The notes: generated by a model from the letters alone, not told the origin. A stretch of 64,000 nt of DNA from Bacillota bacterium (GCA_023457255.1 JAEWMB010000020.1:531981-595980); one strand, 5' to 3'. Positions 1 through 8,891 are shown, numbered from the stretch's first letter. Numbers and translations: made by a program.

Positions 1-230
1 TCCTCAATATAGCGAATTGGTTCGTCAATCATCAAATGCACATCAAATACCATCGAAGATTTTTCACGAAGAGAAGTTATCACTGGAATACCAAAGGAAA
101 TGCTAGGGACAAAATTTCCATCCATAACATCCAAATGCAGATAGGTTGCTCCTGCCTCTTCCGCTTTTTTAATATTATCTCCTAAAGCACTAAAATCTGC
201 CGCTAAAATTGAAGGTGATAAATGATACAT
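1..230 (-). CDS. rpe: Ribulose-phosphate 3-epimerase, N-terminal part (cut by window edge)
   Basis: Interconverts ribulose-5-phosphate and xylulose-5-phosphate in the pentose phosphate pathway (cytoplasm). Only the first 76 codons lie in the window; the rest continues past position 1. The reading begins MYHLSPSILAADFSALGDNI, the classic N-terminal strand of this TIM barrel, followed by the LHLDVMDGNFVP and FDVHLMI motifs that carry metal-binding and catalytic His/Asp residues. The start at 230 is chosen because an AGAGGA ribosome binding site sits just upstream. It follows rsgA in the same direction, the usual rsgA-rpe arrangement of Firmicutes, so it is probably the distal gene of the prkC/rsgA transcription unit. 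Family identification is firm; the missing C-terminus cannot be judged. Confidence 0.95.
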   Translation of the reverse strand, partial: MYHLSPSILAADFSALGDNIKKAEEAGATYLHLDVMDGNFVPSISFGIPVITSLREKSSMVFDVHLMIDEPIRYIE

Positions 231-245
231 ATTTTTTCCTCTTTT

Positions 246-264
246 CTGCGACGCAGTTATGCGT
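246..264 (-). promoter_or_regulatory. Small hairpin just upstream of the rpe ribosome binding site
   Basis: Arms ACGCA (251-255) and TGCGT (260-264) can pair around a 4-nt loop; an alternative pairing is CTGC/GCAG at 246-256. The hairpin lies directly before the sequence AAAAGAGG that serves as the rpe Shine-Dalgarno. It is a weaker member of the recurrent hairpin-before-SD pattern seen across this window. Confidence 0.4.
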
Positions 265-327
265 ATACATTTCTGCTTACAAAACCAGATAGGATGAAAA
301 TAAAATTCCAATGGAGCATATACTACA

Positions 328-1206
328 TTAATATTTTTTCTGGTTTTTAAGCTCTTCGTACAATAATTTATAATTTTCATATCTGCTTTCGCTAATCTTT
401 CCATCTTGCAGCGCTTCTTTTACCGCACAATCCGGTTCATTGATATGAACACAGCCTTGAAAACGGCATTGCCCTAAATAATGATCAAACTCAGGATAAT
501 AAACCTGCAATTCTTCTTTCCCAATGTCATTTAGATAAAGCGAACTAAATCCTGGGGTATCTAATAAATAGGTACTTTCTTCCATATAAATTAACTCAGA
601 ATGCCTTGTGGTATGTTTCCCACGTCTGATTTTTTCTGAGATTTGTCCCGTTTGCATAGACACTTTTGATTGAAGTCTATTCGTTAAGGAAGATTTCCCG
701 ACACCGGAAGGGCCGGCAAGTGCTGTAGCCTTTCCCTTAAGTACAGCCTTTACCTCCTTAATACCCTCTCCTTCCAATGCATTCGTAAATAAAATTTGAT
801 ACCCGGTATTTCGATAAACCTCTTCTACTCTTTTTCTTTCCCCTTTATCTGCCTTATCCGTTTTATTAAAACAGATAATCGTCTCAATTCCCTGCTGTTC
901 CATCATGACTAAAAAACGGTCAAGCAAGTTATAATTTGGCGCCGGATCTGACACAGCAAATATAATCATAGCCTGATCAATATTTGCGACAGCCGGACGA
1001 ATTAACTCACTTTTCCGTTCTAAGATGTCAACAATATTTCCTGTTTTTAAATCTCTATCAAGAATCTCAACCTCAACATTATCACCAACAAGAGGTTTTA
1101 TTTTCCGGTTTCGGAAAATACCTTTTGCTTTGCATTCGTATTCTCCGAAACCTTCAATATAAACATAATAGAAACCTGCAATTCCTCTGATTATTTTACC
1201 AATCAT
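328..1206 (-). CDS. rsgA: Ribosome small subunit-dependent GTPase RsgA (YloQ/YjeQ)
   Basis: Circularly permuted GTPase that acts late in 30S subunit maturation and checks the decoding centre. The 292-aa protein has the expected order: N-terminal OB-fold (about 1-70), then G4 FNKTD near residue 113, then the P-loop GPSGVGKSS near 164, then G3 DTPG near 217, so the G motifs appear as G4-G1-G3. A C-terminal zinc-knuckle follows, with Cys/His residues in CRFQGCVHINEPDC. Length is normal for the family. It lies between prkC (upstream) and rpe (downstream), a conserved Firmicute order. Its start is set by GGAGGC nine bases upstream, at the end of a 70-bp repeated leader element that is also present before tlyA. 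Confidence 0.97.
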   Translation of the reverse strand: MIGKIIRGIAGFYYVYIEGFGEYECKAKGIFRNRKIKPLVGDNVEVEILDRDLKTGNIVDILERKSELIRPAVANIDQAMIIFAVSDPAPNYNLLDRFLVMMEQQGIETIICFNKTDKADKGERKRVEEVYRNTGYQILFTNALEGEGIKEVKAVLKGKATALAGPSGVGKSSLTNRLQSKVSMQTGQISEKIRRGKHTTRHSELIYMEESTYLLDTPGFSSLYLNDIGKEELQVYYPEFDHYLGQCRFQGCVHINEPDCAVKEALQDGKISESRYENYKLLYEELKNQKKY

Positions 1207-1213
1207 TCACTTT

Positions 1214-1285
1214 TAGCCTCCATACTGCGACTATCTTTTAGGAGCAGCTAATGGCTTAAGTTTGGCGCAGCACAAACTTGCCGAG
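1214..1285 (-). repeat. About 70-bp leader repeat with SD-proximal hairpin, copy A (before rsgA)
   Basis: On the minus strand the element runs from CTCGGCAAGTTTGTGC to the GGAGGC ribosome binding site of rsgA. It has about four differences from the copy before tlyA at 31819-31889. Inner arms AAGTTTG (1258-1264) and CAAACTT (1273-1279) can pair. A longer-range pairing joins CTGCG (1225-1229) with CGCAG (1266-1270), placing the 3' arm three nucleotides before the Shine-Dalgarno. The two intergenic regions are otherwise unrelated, so this is a repeated element and not a gene duplication. Confidence 0.8.
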
Positions 1286-1362
1286 CGAAAGATTTTAATC
1301 TTTCCCTCTTATCCCTCAGTTTTGCTATAGCAGACTAAAAAATACAATTCCTCAGCCGTGCA

Positions 1363-3519
1363 TTAATTTTTCTTCATCGCACTTAGGTATACACTCCAGG
1401 AAGAATTGCTGTAAAGTGTATCGTTGATATACATTCTAACGATACCATTACCCTCTCGTATGCCTTCCACTCTAATATTCGAAAACTCTCCAGGAAAATC
1501 GGCATAGGATAAGTCTTTCGTCATAATCTGCATTGTTTCCCCATCTTGCTCAAGTTCCAGGTATACTTCTCCTGACTCACCCTCAGCAAATGGGTTTTCT
1601 GTAATACTAACTTCTCCAATGTAGCTGTATTCATCAGGCGCTGTAACCTCCGGAATTGGAGAAGGTGTACTCTCAGGTCCCGTGCTAATAGAGATATCAA
1701 TCTTAGTATCTGCTGCAACTAATTCTCCGGCTGTTGTGTTCTGGAAGCAGACTGTTCCTTTTGCATATTCTGAACTTGGGATATGAGATGTAGCTCCTTT
1801 TTGAAGGCCTGCTGCTAACAATTCTTGCTTTGCCTGCTCTTCCGTCTTGCCAAGCAAATCAGGAACTTTCTTTAAGGCACTAACATCAGGTCCAGTACTT
1901 ACAACTAAAATAACAGCAGAACCTTTTTTTAATATAACCGGATTTTTAGGGTCTGTTGTTCTTTCAGGAATTGTACGGATTACCATCTCAGCTCCTAATT
2001 CACTGCTAGCTTCATCCTGACGTGTAACAATCAAACCTAAATCCTCTAATTGTTTCTTAGCTAGTTCATAATTACGATTGTATACATCTGGCAGCTCTAT
2101 TGGCGCAGCACCGGCACTGATCGTTAGGATGATTGTTGAATTTGACGGAATCTCAGTATCCGCCGGATAGTTTTGTTTCATTACTAACCCTTCTTCATAT
2201 TCGTCAGAATATTCTTTTTCATCCGCTAACTTAATAGTAAAGGAAGGTGATGCAAGCTCAAGGCTGCTAATCGCCGTTTCTCTGTCAAGACCAACTACTT
2301 TTGGAACCTTCACAAGTTCAGAAGTCGGCTCCGCAGTTGGTTCCGGAGAAACTGTCACCGTAATGGATGGTTCCGGAGTGATATTCGTATCCTTATTATC
2401 CTTACCCCAATCAAATAAATTAAAGAATCGTGCCACAATAAACAATACGGTACAGCCAACCAAAACTGCTGCTGCAATCATGGAAATAATAAGAACCTTC
2501 TCCATTTTGGAATCTACAGAATCAAGTTCCTCCTCTTCCTCTTTGGAAACTTTTTTGGCTCCCTTGTCCTTCGCATTATTATCAATGAAAGTTACCGGTG
2601 TTTTGGCGGCACTTTTAATATGATTCATCTCATCATCTGACAAGCTGATGGTTGGAGAGTCACTGACCGCACCATTATTAATAATTACATAATCCCCGTC
2701 TTTATTAATGATGGAGCGTTTTAAATCACTGATTAATTCAGAAGCGGATAAGTATCTTCTCTCCGGCTTCTTCTGCATACATTTTTGTACTATTTTTTCA
2801 ACACTAACCGGCACCTCAGGATTTAGCTCACGAAGAGGGGCAGCCTCTCCCTGAATATGAAGAAGTGCAACAGAAACCGTATTATCTCCTGCAAAGGGTA
2901 CTTCCCCGCTTAACATCTCATACATTGTAACACCCAGAGAATAGATATCGCTCTTTTCATCGCTGTATCCGCCTCTCGCTTGTTCCGGTGATAAATAATG
3001 TACGGAACCGATTGCATTTTGAGTAACGGTATTTGTTGTAGCTGCTTTTGCTATACCAAAGTCTGTTACTTTTACTTTACCGTCTCTCGAGATAATAATA
3101 TTTTGCGGTTTGATATCCCTATGGATAATATGATTGTCATGAGCAGCTTCCATGCCTTGCGCTATCTGAATCGCAATTCCTACTGCTTCTTTTACCTCTA
3201 GTTTTCCTTTACGTTCAATAAATTTCTTTAACGTAATTCCTTCCACAAGTTCCATAACGATATAGTATAAACCATCGTCATCACCAACATCATAGACATT
3301 TACTATGTTCGGATGGGATAAGCCTGCTACAGATTGTGCTTCTCCACGGAATTTCGTTACAAAATTCTTATCGCTTGAATATTCCGGTTTCAATATTTTT
3401 ATTGCTACATATCGATTTAACCGATGACATTTTGCCTTGTAAACATCCGCCATTCCTCCAGAACCAACTCTGTCTACAATTTCATATCTGTCACTGATAA
3501 ACATTCCAGGTTTAATCAT
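1363..3519 (-). CDS. prkC: Stk1/PrkC-family Ser/Thr protein kinase with PASTA domains
   Basis: Membrane kinase that senses peptidoglycan fragments (muropeptides) and phosphorylates Ser/Thr of cytosolic proteins; in Bacillus it acts in germination and cell-wall homeostasis. The 718-aa sequence shows a full kinase domain (about 10-275): glycine loop GSGGMADVYKAK, catalytic Lys in VAIKILK, HRDIKPQN catalytic loop and DFG. A juxtamembrane acidic/basic linker follows, then one transmembrane helix (about 345-367) and three PASTA repeats (about 400-620) beginning KVPKVVGL, ELPDVYNRN and KVPDLLGK. The last ~85 residues form an extra extracellular region with no PASTA signature, which I do not recognise. 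The partner phosphatase lies immediately upstream in the same operon. Confidence 0.97.
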   Translation of the reverse strand: MIKPGMFISDRYEIVDRVGSGGMADVYKAKCHRLNRYVAIKILKPEYSSDKNFVTKFRGEAQSVAGLSHPNIVNVYDVGDDDGLYYIVMELVEGITLKKFIERKGKLEVKEAVGIAIQIAQGMEAAHDNHIIHRDIKPQNIIISRDGKVKVTDFGIAKAATTNTVTQNAIGSVHYLSPEQARGGYSDEKSDIYSLGVTMYEMLSGEVPFAGDNTVSVALLHIQGEAAPLRELNPEVPVSVEKIVQKCMQKKPERRYLSASELISDLKRSIINKDGDYVIINNGAVSDSPTISLSDDEMNHIKSAAKTPVTFIDNNAKDKGAKKVSKEEEEELDSVDSKMEKVLIISMIAAAVLVGCTVLFIVARFFNLFDWGKDNKDTNITPEPSITVTVSPEPTAEPTSELVKVPKVVGLDRETAISSLELASPSFTIKLADEKEYSDEYEEGLVMKQNYPADTEIPSNSTIILTISAGAAPIELPDVYNRNYELAKKQLEDLGLIVTRQDEASSELGAEMVIRTIPERTTDPKNPVILKKGSAVILVVSTGPDVSALKKVPDLLGKTEEQAKQELLAAGLQKGATSHIPSSEYAKGTVCFQNTTAGELVAADTKIDISISTGPESTPSPIPEVTAPDEYSYIGEVSITENPFAEGESGEVYLELEQDGETMQIMTKDLSYADFPGEFSNIRVEGIREGNGIVRMYINDTLYSNSSWSVYLSAMKKN

Positions 3520-3638
3520 TTTATATACCTTTTACCTTTCCGGCTACACAAAAATGTCTGTTACAACAAACAAGCTTATGTAAAAATGCCTCTCTTCTCT
3601 CCTTATAACTACATCCCTCAATGCATCTTCCTATGTGC

Positions 3639-4364
3639 TTAATCAAGCCGAATCAAAACGATTGCAATATTATCTTTTCCTCCATTTTCATTCGCTCTTT
3701 TTACCAGCTCTTTTCCCGATGCCTCTAAATCATCCCCATGATTTCTAATTACCGTAAAAATCTCTTCATCCTCAAGCATATTAGACAAACCATCAGAACA
3801 CAATAGAATGATATCCCTAGATTTTACACTAACTTCAAAATAATCCGGTATCACAGTCTGGCTTGCTCCTACCGCTCTTGTAATTACATTTTTCTTTGGA
3901 TGGAATCTAGCCTCACTACGTTTGATTTCACCGGTCTTCACCATTTCTTCAACCAAGGAGTGGTCTTCTGTAATCTGCTTCATTGTATCATTAATTAAGT
4001 ATAACCTGCTGTCACCAATGTTAGCTACATACATTAATTGGTCCATGATTGCCGCTAAAACTAATGTCGTTCCCATTCCTTCTAAACCAGTTTGTTCTCT
4101 TGCCTGCTTTAGCAGCATCTCATTTGTTTTTGCAATTGCCGCATCCAGCATACCAATCACAGTCTTTTCTTCGCTTTCTCCAATGAGCCTTATCATTTCT
4201 TCCACGCAGTAACGAGAAGCAAAATCACCGGCATTATGACCGCCCATACCATCAGCTACAATAAACAGGTTAGGAAGTGCTCCAACCGAACACTCATTAC
4301 AATAGACATAATCTTGGTTGATCTCTCTTTTTTGACCAACATCAGTAATAGAATATGTGTTCAT
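3639..4364 (-). CDS. stp: PP2C-family Ser/Thr protein phosphatase (Stp/PrpC)
   Basis: Metal-dependent phosphatase that reverses PrkC phosphorylation. The 241-aa protein is a single PP2C catalytic domain without transmembrane segments. Visible motifs: RxxNQD near residue 14, VADGMGGHNAGD near 38 (metal-binding Asp and Gly), GDSRLYL near 117, CSDGLSNML near 190 and GGKDNIAIVLI at the C-terminus (the last metal-binding Asp). Length is normal for the bacterial family. The gene sits between rlmN and prkC; the start codon is one base from the rlmN stop, implying translational coupling. The rlmN-stp-prkC order is a conserved Firmicute operon, which supports pairing with PrkC as substrate and partner. 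Confidence 0.97.
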   Translation of the reverse strand: MNTYSITDVGQKREINQDYVYCNECSVGALPNLFIVADGMGGHNAGDFASRYCVEEMIRLIGESEEKTVIGMLDAAIAKTNEMLLKQAREQTGLEGMGTTLVLAAIMDQLMYVANIGDSRLYLINDTMKQITEDHSLVEEMVKTGEIKRSEARFHPKKNVITRAVGASQTVIPDYFEVSVKSRDIILLCSDGLSNMLEDEEIFTVIRNHGDDLEASGKELVKRANENGGKDNIAIVLIRLD

Positions 4365-4365
4365 C

Positions 4366-5436
4366 CTATTGTTTCACCTCCTGTACCATTGTCTTATCCG
4401 TATAACTCTTTCTTAATTGTCCACAAGCCGCGTTAATATCGGAGCCCATTTCTCTTCTAATAGTAACATTAATTCTGTTTTTTTCAAGTATATTTTTGAA
4501 ATTTTGTATGTTGTTCCCCGTAGAACGCTTATAATCCCGCTCTTTTATAGGGTTTACAGGAATGAGATTAACATGGCAGTTTTTACCCTTTAAAAGCCTG
4601 CTAAGCTCTTTTGCACAGGCAGATGTATCATTCACTCCATCCACCAAACTGTACTCATAACTGATTCTTCGTCCGGTCTGCTCATAATAATAATCGCAGG
4701 CATTTAATACCTCTTGCAATTTGTAACTGTTGGCAACCGGCATTATTTTTGCCCTGTCTTCATCATTTGGCGCATGCAGGGATAGTGCTAATGTGATAGA
4801 AAATCCTTCCTCTGCCAATGCTCTCATCTTAGGAACTAAACCACAGGTGGAAACGGTTATATTTCGCTGTGAAATATTTAATCCATCCAAAGAGGATATC
4901 ATACGAATAAATTTAACAAAATTATCATAGTTATCCATTGGTTCCCCGGTTCCCATGATTACGATATTGCTCACCCTTTCACCGGAAAGGCGCTGTAGCT
5001 GGTATACTTCATCAAGCATTTCCGATGTTTTTAAGTTTCTGGTAAGCCCATCGAGTGTTGATGCACAAAAACGGCACCCCATTCGGCATCCCACCTGTGA
5101 GGAAATACATACGGAATTCCCATGATGATATTTCATCAGTACACATTCCACGATATTCCCATCCGGTAAACGAAATAAATATTTGACAGTTCCGTCAATT
5201 TCTGATTCATAGCGTTCTAATTCAGTTACACAGATCAGTTCGTATTCAGAGACAAGTTTTGTTCTTAACTCTTTTGACAAATTGGTCATCTCCTCAAAAC
5301 TTCTTGCCAATTTGACATGGAGCCACTCATAAATCTGCTTCGCTCGAAATTCCTTTTCTCCAATGTTTCTTAAACTTTCTTTTAATTCATCAAGTGTAAG
5401 TGCTTTTATATCTATTTTTTCAGTAATACTCTGCAT
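4366..5436 (-). CDS. rlmN: Dual-specificity 23S rRNA A2503 / tRNA A37 C2-methyltransferase RlmN
   Basis: Radical SAM enzyme that methylates C2 of A2503 in 23S rRNA and A37 of some tRNAs. The CxxxCxxC cluster motif is present (CRMGCRFC, near residue 115), as are GTGEPMDNYDN for SAM binding and the downstream SLHAPND region. A conserved late Cys, which resolves the methyl-Cys intermediate, is visible in INAACGQLR. I start at 5436 and not at 5466 because the Met at 5436 directly follows an AGGAGTGAGGT ribosome binding site, giving 356 aa. It lies after rsmB and just before stp. A 4-bp TGCA/TGCA hairpin and a larger inverted-repeat element occupy the rsmB-rlmN intergenic space. Confidence 0.96.
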   Translation of the reverse strand: MQSITEKIDIKALTLDELKESLRNIGEKEFRAKQIYEWLHVKLARSFEEMTNLSKELRTKLVSEYELICVTELERYESEIDGTVKYLFRLPDGNIVECVLMKYHHGNSVCISSQVGCRMGCRFCASTLDGLTRNLKTSEMLDEVYQLQRLSGERVSNIVIMGTGEPMDNYDNFVKFIRMISSLDGLNISQRNITVSTCGLVPKMRALAEEGFSITLALSLHAPNDEDRAKIMPVANSYKLQEVLNACDYYYEQTGRRISYEYSLVDGVNDTSACAKELSRLLKGKNCHVNLIPVNPIKERDYKRSTGNNIQNFKNILEKNRINVTIRREMGSDINAACGQLRKSYTDKTMVQEVKQ

Positions 5437-5450
5437 TTTTACCTCACTCC

Positions 5451-5465
5451 TGCACATGCTTTGCA
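5451..5465 (-). promoter_or_regulatory. SD-proximal hairpin before rlmN
   Basis: TGCA (5451-5454) and TGCA (5462-5465) can pair around a 7-nt loop. The 3' arm is followed by GGAGTGAGGT, the ribosome binding site of rlmN. The stem is weak at 4 bp, but placement and the trailing GCAGGAGTGAGG match stronger members of the family (aroQ, obgE, nadK). Confidence 0.4.
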
Positions 5466-5469
5466 CACG

Positions 5470-5600
5470 TTAATACTAATCTTCCAGGAAAATCTAACGA
5501 GACAAATATCCAGTAAGCCGCACAAGTATCTGCCCGCAGTAATTTCAAGCTGCAAACGGATAAAACCTGCTTGATTCTATTGCATGGATATTAGTATTAA
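5470..5600. repeat. 131-bp element bounded by 11-bp inverted repeats between rsmB and rlmN
   Basis: TTAATACTAAT at 5470-5480 is the reverse complement of ATTAGTATTAA at 5590-5600. The interior holds further short palindromes (for example CTGCCCGCAG near 5530). It may fold as one long RNA leader or be a small mobile inverted-repeat element. A comparable pair of ends frames 63346-63451. Confidence 0.5.
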
Positions 5601-5616
5601 AAGCAAATCATGCCTT

Positions 5617-6984
5617 TCAAACTTTCGCTTTTCTAAATCTTGAGATAAAGAAACCATCCACACCGGATTTATCCGGTAATAACTGCAGATAGCCTTGCTT
5701 TGATGTCTCGCACCGTAATTTCTCTGGTAGATAAGTATCCATGGATTCTGGAATTAATTTCAGTTTTTCTGTAATAAATCTTACATTCTCTTCATTTTCT
5801 TCCGGATTGATTGTACAGGTACTATAAATTAAGATTCCTCCAGGCTTTAGATAAGGAATAATAACAGAAAGAATTTCTTTTTGTAATTTTGCTAATTCCG
5901 ACCTTGTAGCTTTTGTCATATTATATTTGATGTCCGGCTTCTTTCCAATAACTCCAAGACCCGAGCAGGGAAGGTCCGCTAAAATCACATCTGCTTTTTC
6001 TTTCACTGATTCATCAAATACCAAGGCATCAAAAACTTTGACAGAAACATTTTGATACCCAATGCGTTCTAAGTTTTGCTTAATTAATGAAACCTTTTTT
6101 TCTGTCTTATCCCGTGCATCCACATGACCGGATTTTTTTTCTCCACCAGCCATCAGAAGAAGTTCAGCCGCATGTAATGTCTTGCCACCTGGTGCGGCGC
6201 AAACGTCTATTACATAATCTCCGGCTTTTATTCCCGCTATTACGCCAACCATCATGGAGCTTTCATCCTGAACTTGAAAATATCCTTGTTGAAAACTATC
6301 AAGTGCAGTTAAAGAGTTATAAGAGGATATTCTTTTCGCATTCGTTAGATACGCTCCATCTTTTATTACTATTCCTTGTTTTTCTAAGCCTTTTGTTAAT
6401 TCATCTATGGAGATTTTACTTTCATTGATTCGTATTGAAGTATCCTTGGGTTCTAAAAAAGCTTGTAACATTTCCTCAACCTGTTCCCTGCTATAACTTT
6501 TCAGCCAAAATTCTACCAAATCTTTTGGCATCGAATATAAGTAGGACAATTTTTCAGTTTCATCCATAAAGCTAATGTCGAATCCATTTGCTTTTTGAAA
6601 TTCTCTGCTTAGGTTTCTTAATATCCCATTCACGAAACCAGACAGCCCGCCTAAGCCGCGTTTTTTGACTAGCTTTACTGCCTCATCACAGGCTGCGCTA
6701 TTTGGAATCTGTTCCATAAATTCTATTTGGTATGCTGCAATTCTTAGAACATTACGAATTACAGGTTTCATCTTTTTCACCTTAATCTTTGAAAATCGCT
6801 CCAAATCATAATCTAATTTTAGTTTTTGTTCTACAACCCCAAGGCAGAGCCTTGATATAAAGGCTCTGTCTTGTTTACTCAAGTCTTTGTAATTTTTTAA
6901 GGTTTCATTGATTACAATGTGGCTGGGAAGCTTTTCTTCATTAATCTTAAGGCACATCGTAAGTACAATATCTCTAGCGTTCAT
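5617..6984 (-). CDS. rsmB: 16S rRNA m5C967 methyltransferase RsmB (Sun)
   Basis: SAM-dependent cytosine-5 methyltransferase that modifies C967 of 16S rRNA. The 455-aa protein has an N-terminal NusB-like RNA-binding domain (about 1-140) and a C-terminal Rossmann methyltransferase domain. Key motifs: CAAPGGKTLHAAELL near residue 263 for SAM binding, DLPCSGLG near 336 with one catalytic Cys, and YSTCTINPEENE near 388 with the second Cys. Size is typical. The start overlaps closely with the end of the zinc peptidase gene upstream (18-bp spacing), so it belongs to the same operon running from priA to rpe. Confidence 0.97.
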   Translation of the reverse strand: MNARDIVLTMCLKINEEKLPSHIVINETLKNYKDLSKQDRAFISRLCLGVVEQKLKLDYDLERFSKIKVKKMKPVIRNVLRIAAYQIEFMEQIPNSAACDEAVKLVKKRGLGGLSGFVNGILRNLSREFQKANGFDISFMDETEKLSYLYSMPKDLVEFWLKSYSREQVEEMLQAFLEPKDTSIRINESKISIDELTKGLEKQGIVIKDGAYLTNAKRISSYNSLTALDSFQQGYFQVQDESSMMVGVIAGIKAGDYVIDVCAAPGGKTLHAAELLLMAGGEKKSGHVDARDKTEKKVSLIKQNLERIGYQNVSVKVFDALVFDESVKEKADVILADLPCSGLGVIGKKPDIKYNMTKATRSELAKLQKEILSVIIPYLKPGGILIYSTCTINPEENEENVRFITEKLKLIPESMDTYLPEKLRCETSKQGYLQLLPDKSGVDGFFISRFRKAKV

Positions 6985-7002
6985 AGTTCTCCGTTCATTT
7001 CT

Positions 7003-7728
7003 TTAATCTCTATTTCGATTCCCGTAAAGCAGGATCAAACGAAGCAGCTGTAAGATAGAAGCTGCGGCACCGGCAACATAAGTAAGTGCTGCGGCACCTA
7101 ATACTTTCTTTGTATCTCTGATTTCATCACCGTATAAGATTCCCTTATCCGACAATACAGTAACCGCTCTTCTTGAGGCATTAAATTCTACAGGAAGAGT
7201 TACTAATTGAAATAAAACAGCCAAAGAAAACATTGCGATACCAATGGTGATTAGAATTTGTGAACCACCAATAAGGATTCCTATTAAGATTAAAGGCCAT
7301 GACAATGTAGCTCCAAAATTTGCGACGGGTACAATTGCAGCTCTTAATCTTAGCGGAACATAACCCTTTTGATCCTGGATTGCATGACCACATTCATGTG
7401 CTGCAACACCAATCGCTGCAACGGATGAATTATCATATACCGATTCCGATAAACGAAGTACCTTATTCCTTGAGTCATAATGATCGGTTAGACTCCCGCT
7501 TACTCTTTGGATTTGTACATCATTAATTCCCGCAGAGCGTAATATTCGTTCTGCTGCCGCTGCACCAGTCATTCCTGACATACTTCGAACTCTACTGTAT
7601 TTTGAAAATGTTGATTTCACTTTCAAGGATGCTGCAATACTAAGGAGTGCTCCTACAATAATCATCCAATAATAAGGATCAAAATAAAACCCGTAAAACG
7701 GTAATCCATAATATAAAAAATTTAGCAT
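7003..7728 (-). CDS. YugP-family neutral zinc metallopeptidase (membrane protein)
   Basis: Member of the putative neutral zinc metallopeptidase family that includes YugP of Bacillus. The 241-aa protein has an N-terminal membrane helix (about 18-36), an HECGH zinc-binding motif (HExxH, within GVAAHECGHAIQDQKGY near residue 112) and two or three further hydrophobic segments (about 125-165 and 205-235). No physiological substrate is established for the family as far as I know. It is encoded between fmt and rsmB in the same direction, a placement commonly seen in clostridia. GGAGGT upstream of the start at 7728 supports the start. A 180-bp AT-rich spacer separates it from fmt. Confidence 0.93.
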   Translation of the reverse strand: MLNFLYYGLPFYGFYFDPYYWMIIVGALLSIAASLKVKSTFSKYSRVRSMSGMTGAAAAERILRSAGINDVQIQRVSGSLTDHYDSRNKVLRLSESVYDNSSVAAIGVAAHECGHAIQDQKGYVPLRLRAAIVPVANFGATLSWPLILIGILIGGSQILITIGIAMFSLAVLFQLVTLPVEFNASRRAVTVLSDKGILYGDEIRDTKKVLGAAALTYVAGAAASILQLLRLILLYGNRNRD

Positions 7729-7907
7729 CTATGATACCTCCTAACTTTCTCCCAATCATACCACGGATTCGTGTCGATTCTTTTAAAACTTCATTAATTT
7801 TTCATTAAAGAAATGATTTTTATAAATAATATAAGAAGTTATAAAAAATCCTGGTAAATAGGGGTTATGTGATACCGAAATTTAATTTATTCTCCATGGC
7901 AAACTTT

Positions 7908-8891
7908 TTAGGTATGATGTAAGGTTTTATTTTCATAGTCCCCAAGAACTTCACCGGAAATAACTGGATACCCTCGTAAAAACTCACTGGTCAACATTCT
8001 TTTTTTTCCTTCTAACTGCAGTTCCTTAATTTCTAATAACTTATCCCCAGTTTTCACAAAGATTGCTTCTTTGGTTACCTTAACTACACATCCAAATCCT
8101 GCTTCTTTTGCATCTTTTATCATCTCAGGGTCATTATTAACTGCAGCACACCATAACTTTAATGTCTTTCCTTTATAATAAGTATAAGCGCTTGGCCATG
8201 GATTTAGTCCACGAATCATTCTTTCAATTAAAACTGCATCATTTGAAAAATCAATTTTCCCCATATCTTTGGTCAGCATTTTGATGTAAGTAGATTGTGA
8301 GTCATCCTGTTTGGTGAAAGTGGCGGTCCCATTTTTTATCTGCTCTATCGCTTCAAGTAAAGCTTTGCCACCTATTAACGCTAATTTATCGTGTAAGCTG
8401 CCACCTGTTTCTTCCATTGAGATATCAATTTCCTTTTTTAAAATCATATCACCAGTATCACATCCGGCATCCATCTTCATGATGGTGACACCTGTCCTCT
8501 CTTCACCATTTAAGATTACCCATTGAATCGGTGCACTGCCGCGATATTTCGGCAACAAAGATGCATGAACATTAATACAACCATAAGGTGGAAGATCCAA
8601 AATATCTCTTGATAACATCTGTCCAAAGGCTACAACCAAGATTATATCCGGAGCCAAGACCTTTAGTTGTTCTACAAATTCAAGGTCCTTCACACGTCTT
8701 GGCTGATATACAGGAATCTGATGCTTAAGGGCAACTTCTTTTACCGGTGGAAACGCCATCTCTTTTCCCCTGCCCTTTGGTTTATCCGGTTGTGTTACTA
8801 CTCCGATAATTTCGATACCAGAAGAAAGCAGTGTTTCTAGAATCTCTGCTGCTATCTCTGGTGTCCCCATATAGACCGCTTTCATTCTCAT
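7908..8891 (-). CDS. fmt: Methionyl-tRNA formyltransferase
   Basis: Transfers a formyl group from 10-formyl-THF to initiator Met-tRNA, needed for standard bacterial translation initiation. The 327-aa protein shows the formyltransferase core (about 1-190), including the hinge loop QPDKPKGRGK, the catalytic region INVHASLLPKYRGSAPIQW with its Asn/His, and the DTGD motif. A C-terminal OB-fold domain (about 205-310) binds tRNA and begins near the FSNDAVLIERMIRGLNPWP segment. Length is normal. The start is eight bases after the def stop, so def and fmt are co-translated, as in most bacteria: Def later removes the formyl group that Fmt adds. Confidence 0.97.
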   Translation of the reverse strand: MRMKAVYMGTPEIAAEILETLLSSGIEIIGVVTQPDKPKGRGKEMAFPPVKEVALKHQIPVYQPRRVKDLEFVEQLKVLAPDIILVVAFGQMLSRDILDLPPYGCINVHASLLPKYRGSAPIQWVILNGEERTGVTIMKMDAGCDTGDMILKKEIDISMEETGGSLHDKLALIGGKALLEAIEQIKNGTATFTKQDDSQSTYIKMLTKDMGKIDFSNDAVLIERMIRGLNPWPSAYTYYKGKTLKLWCAAVNNDPEMIKDAKEAGFGCVVKVTKEAIFVKTGDKLLEIKELQLEGKKRMLTSEFLRGYPVISGEVLGDYENKTLHHT

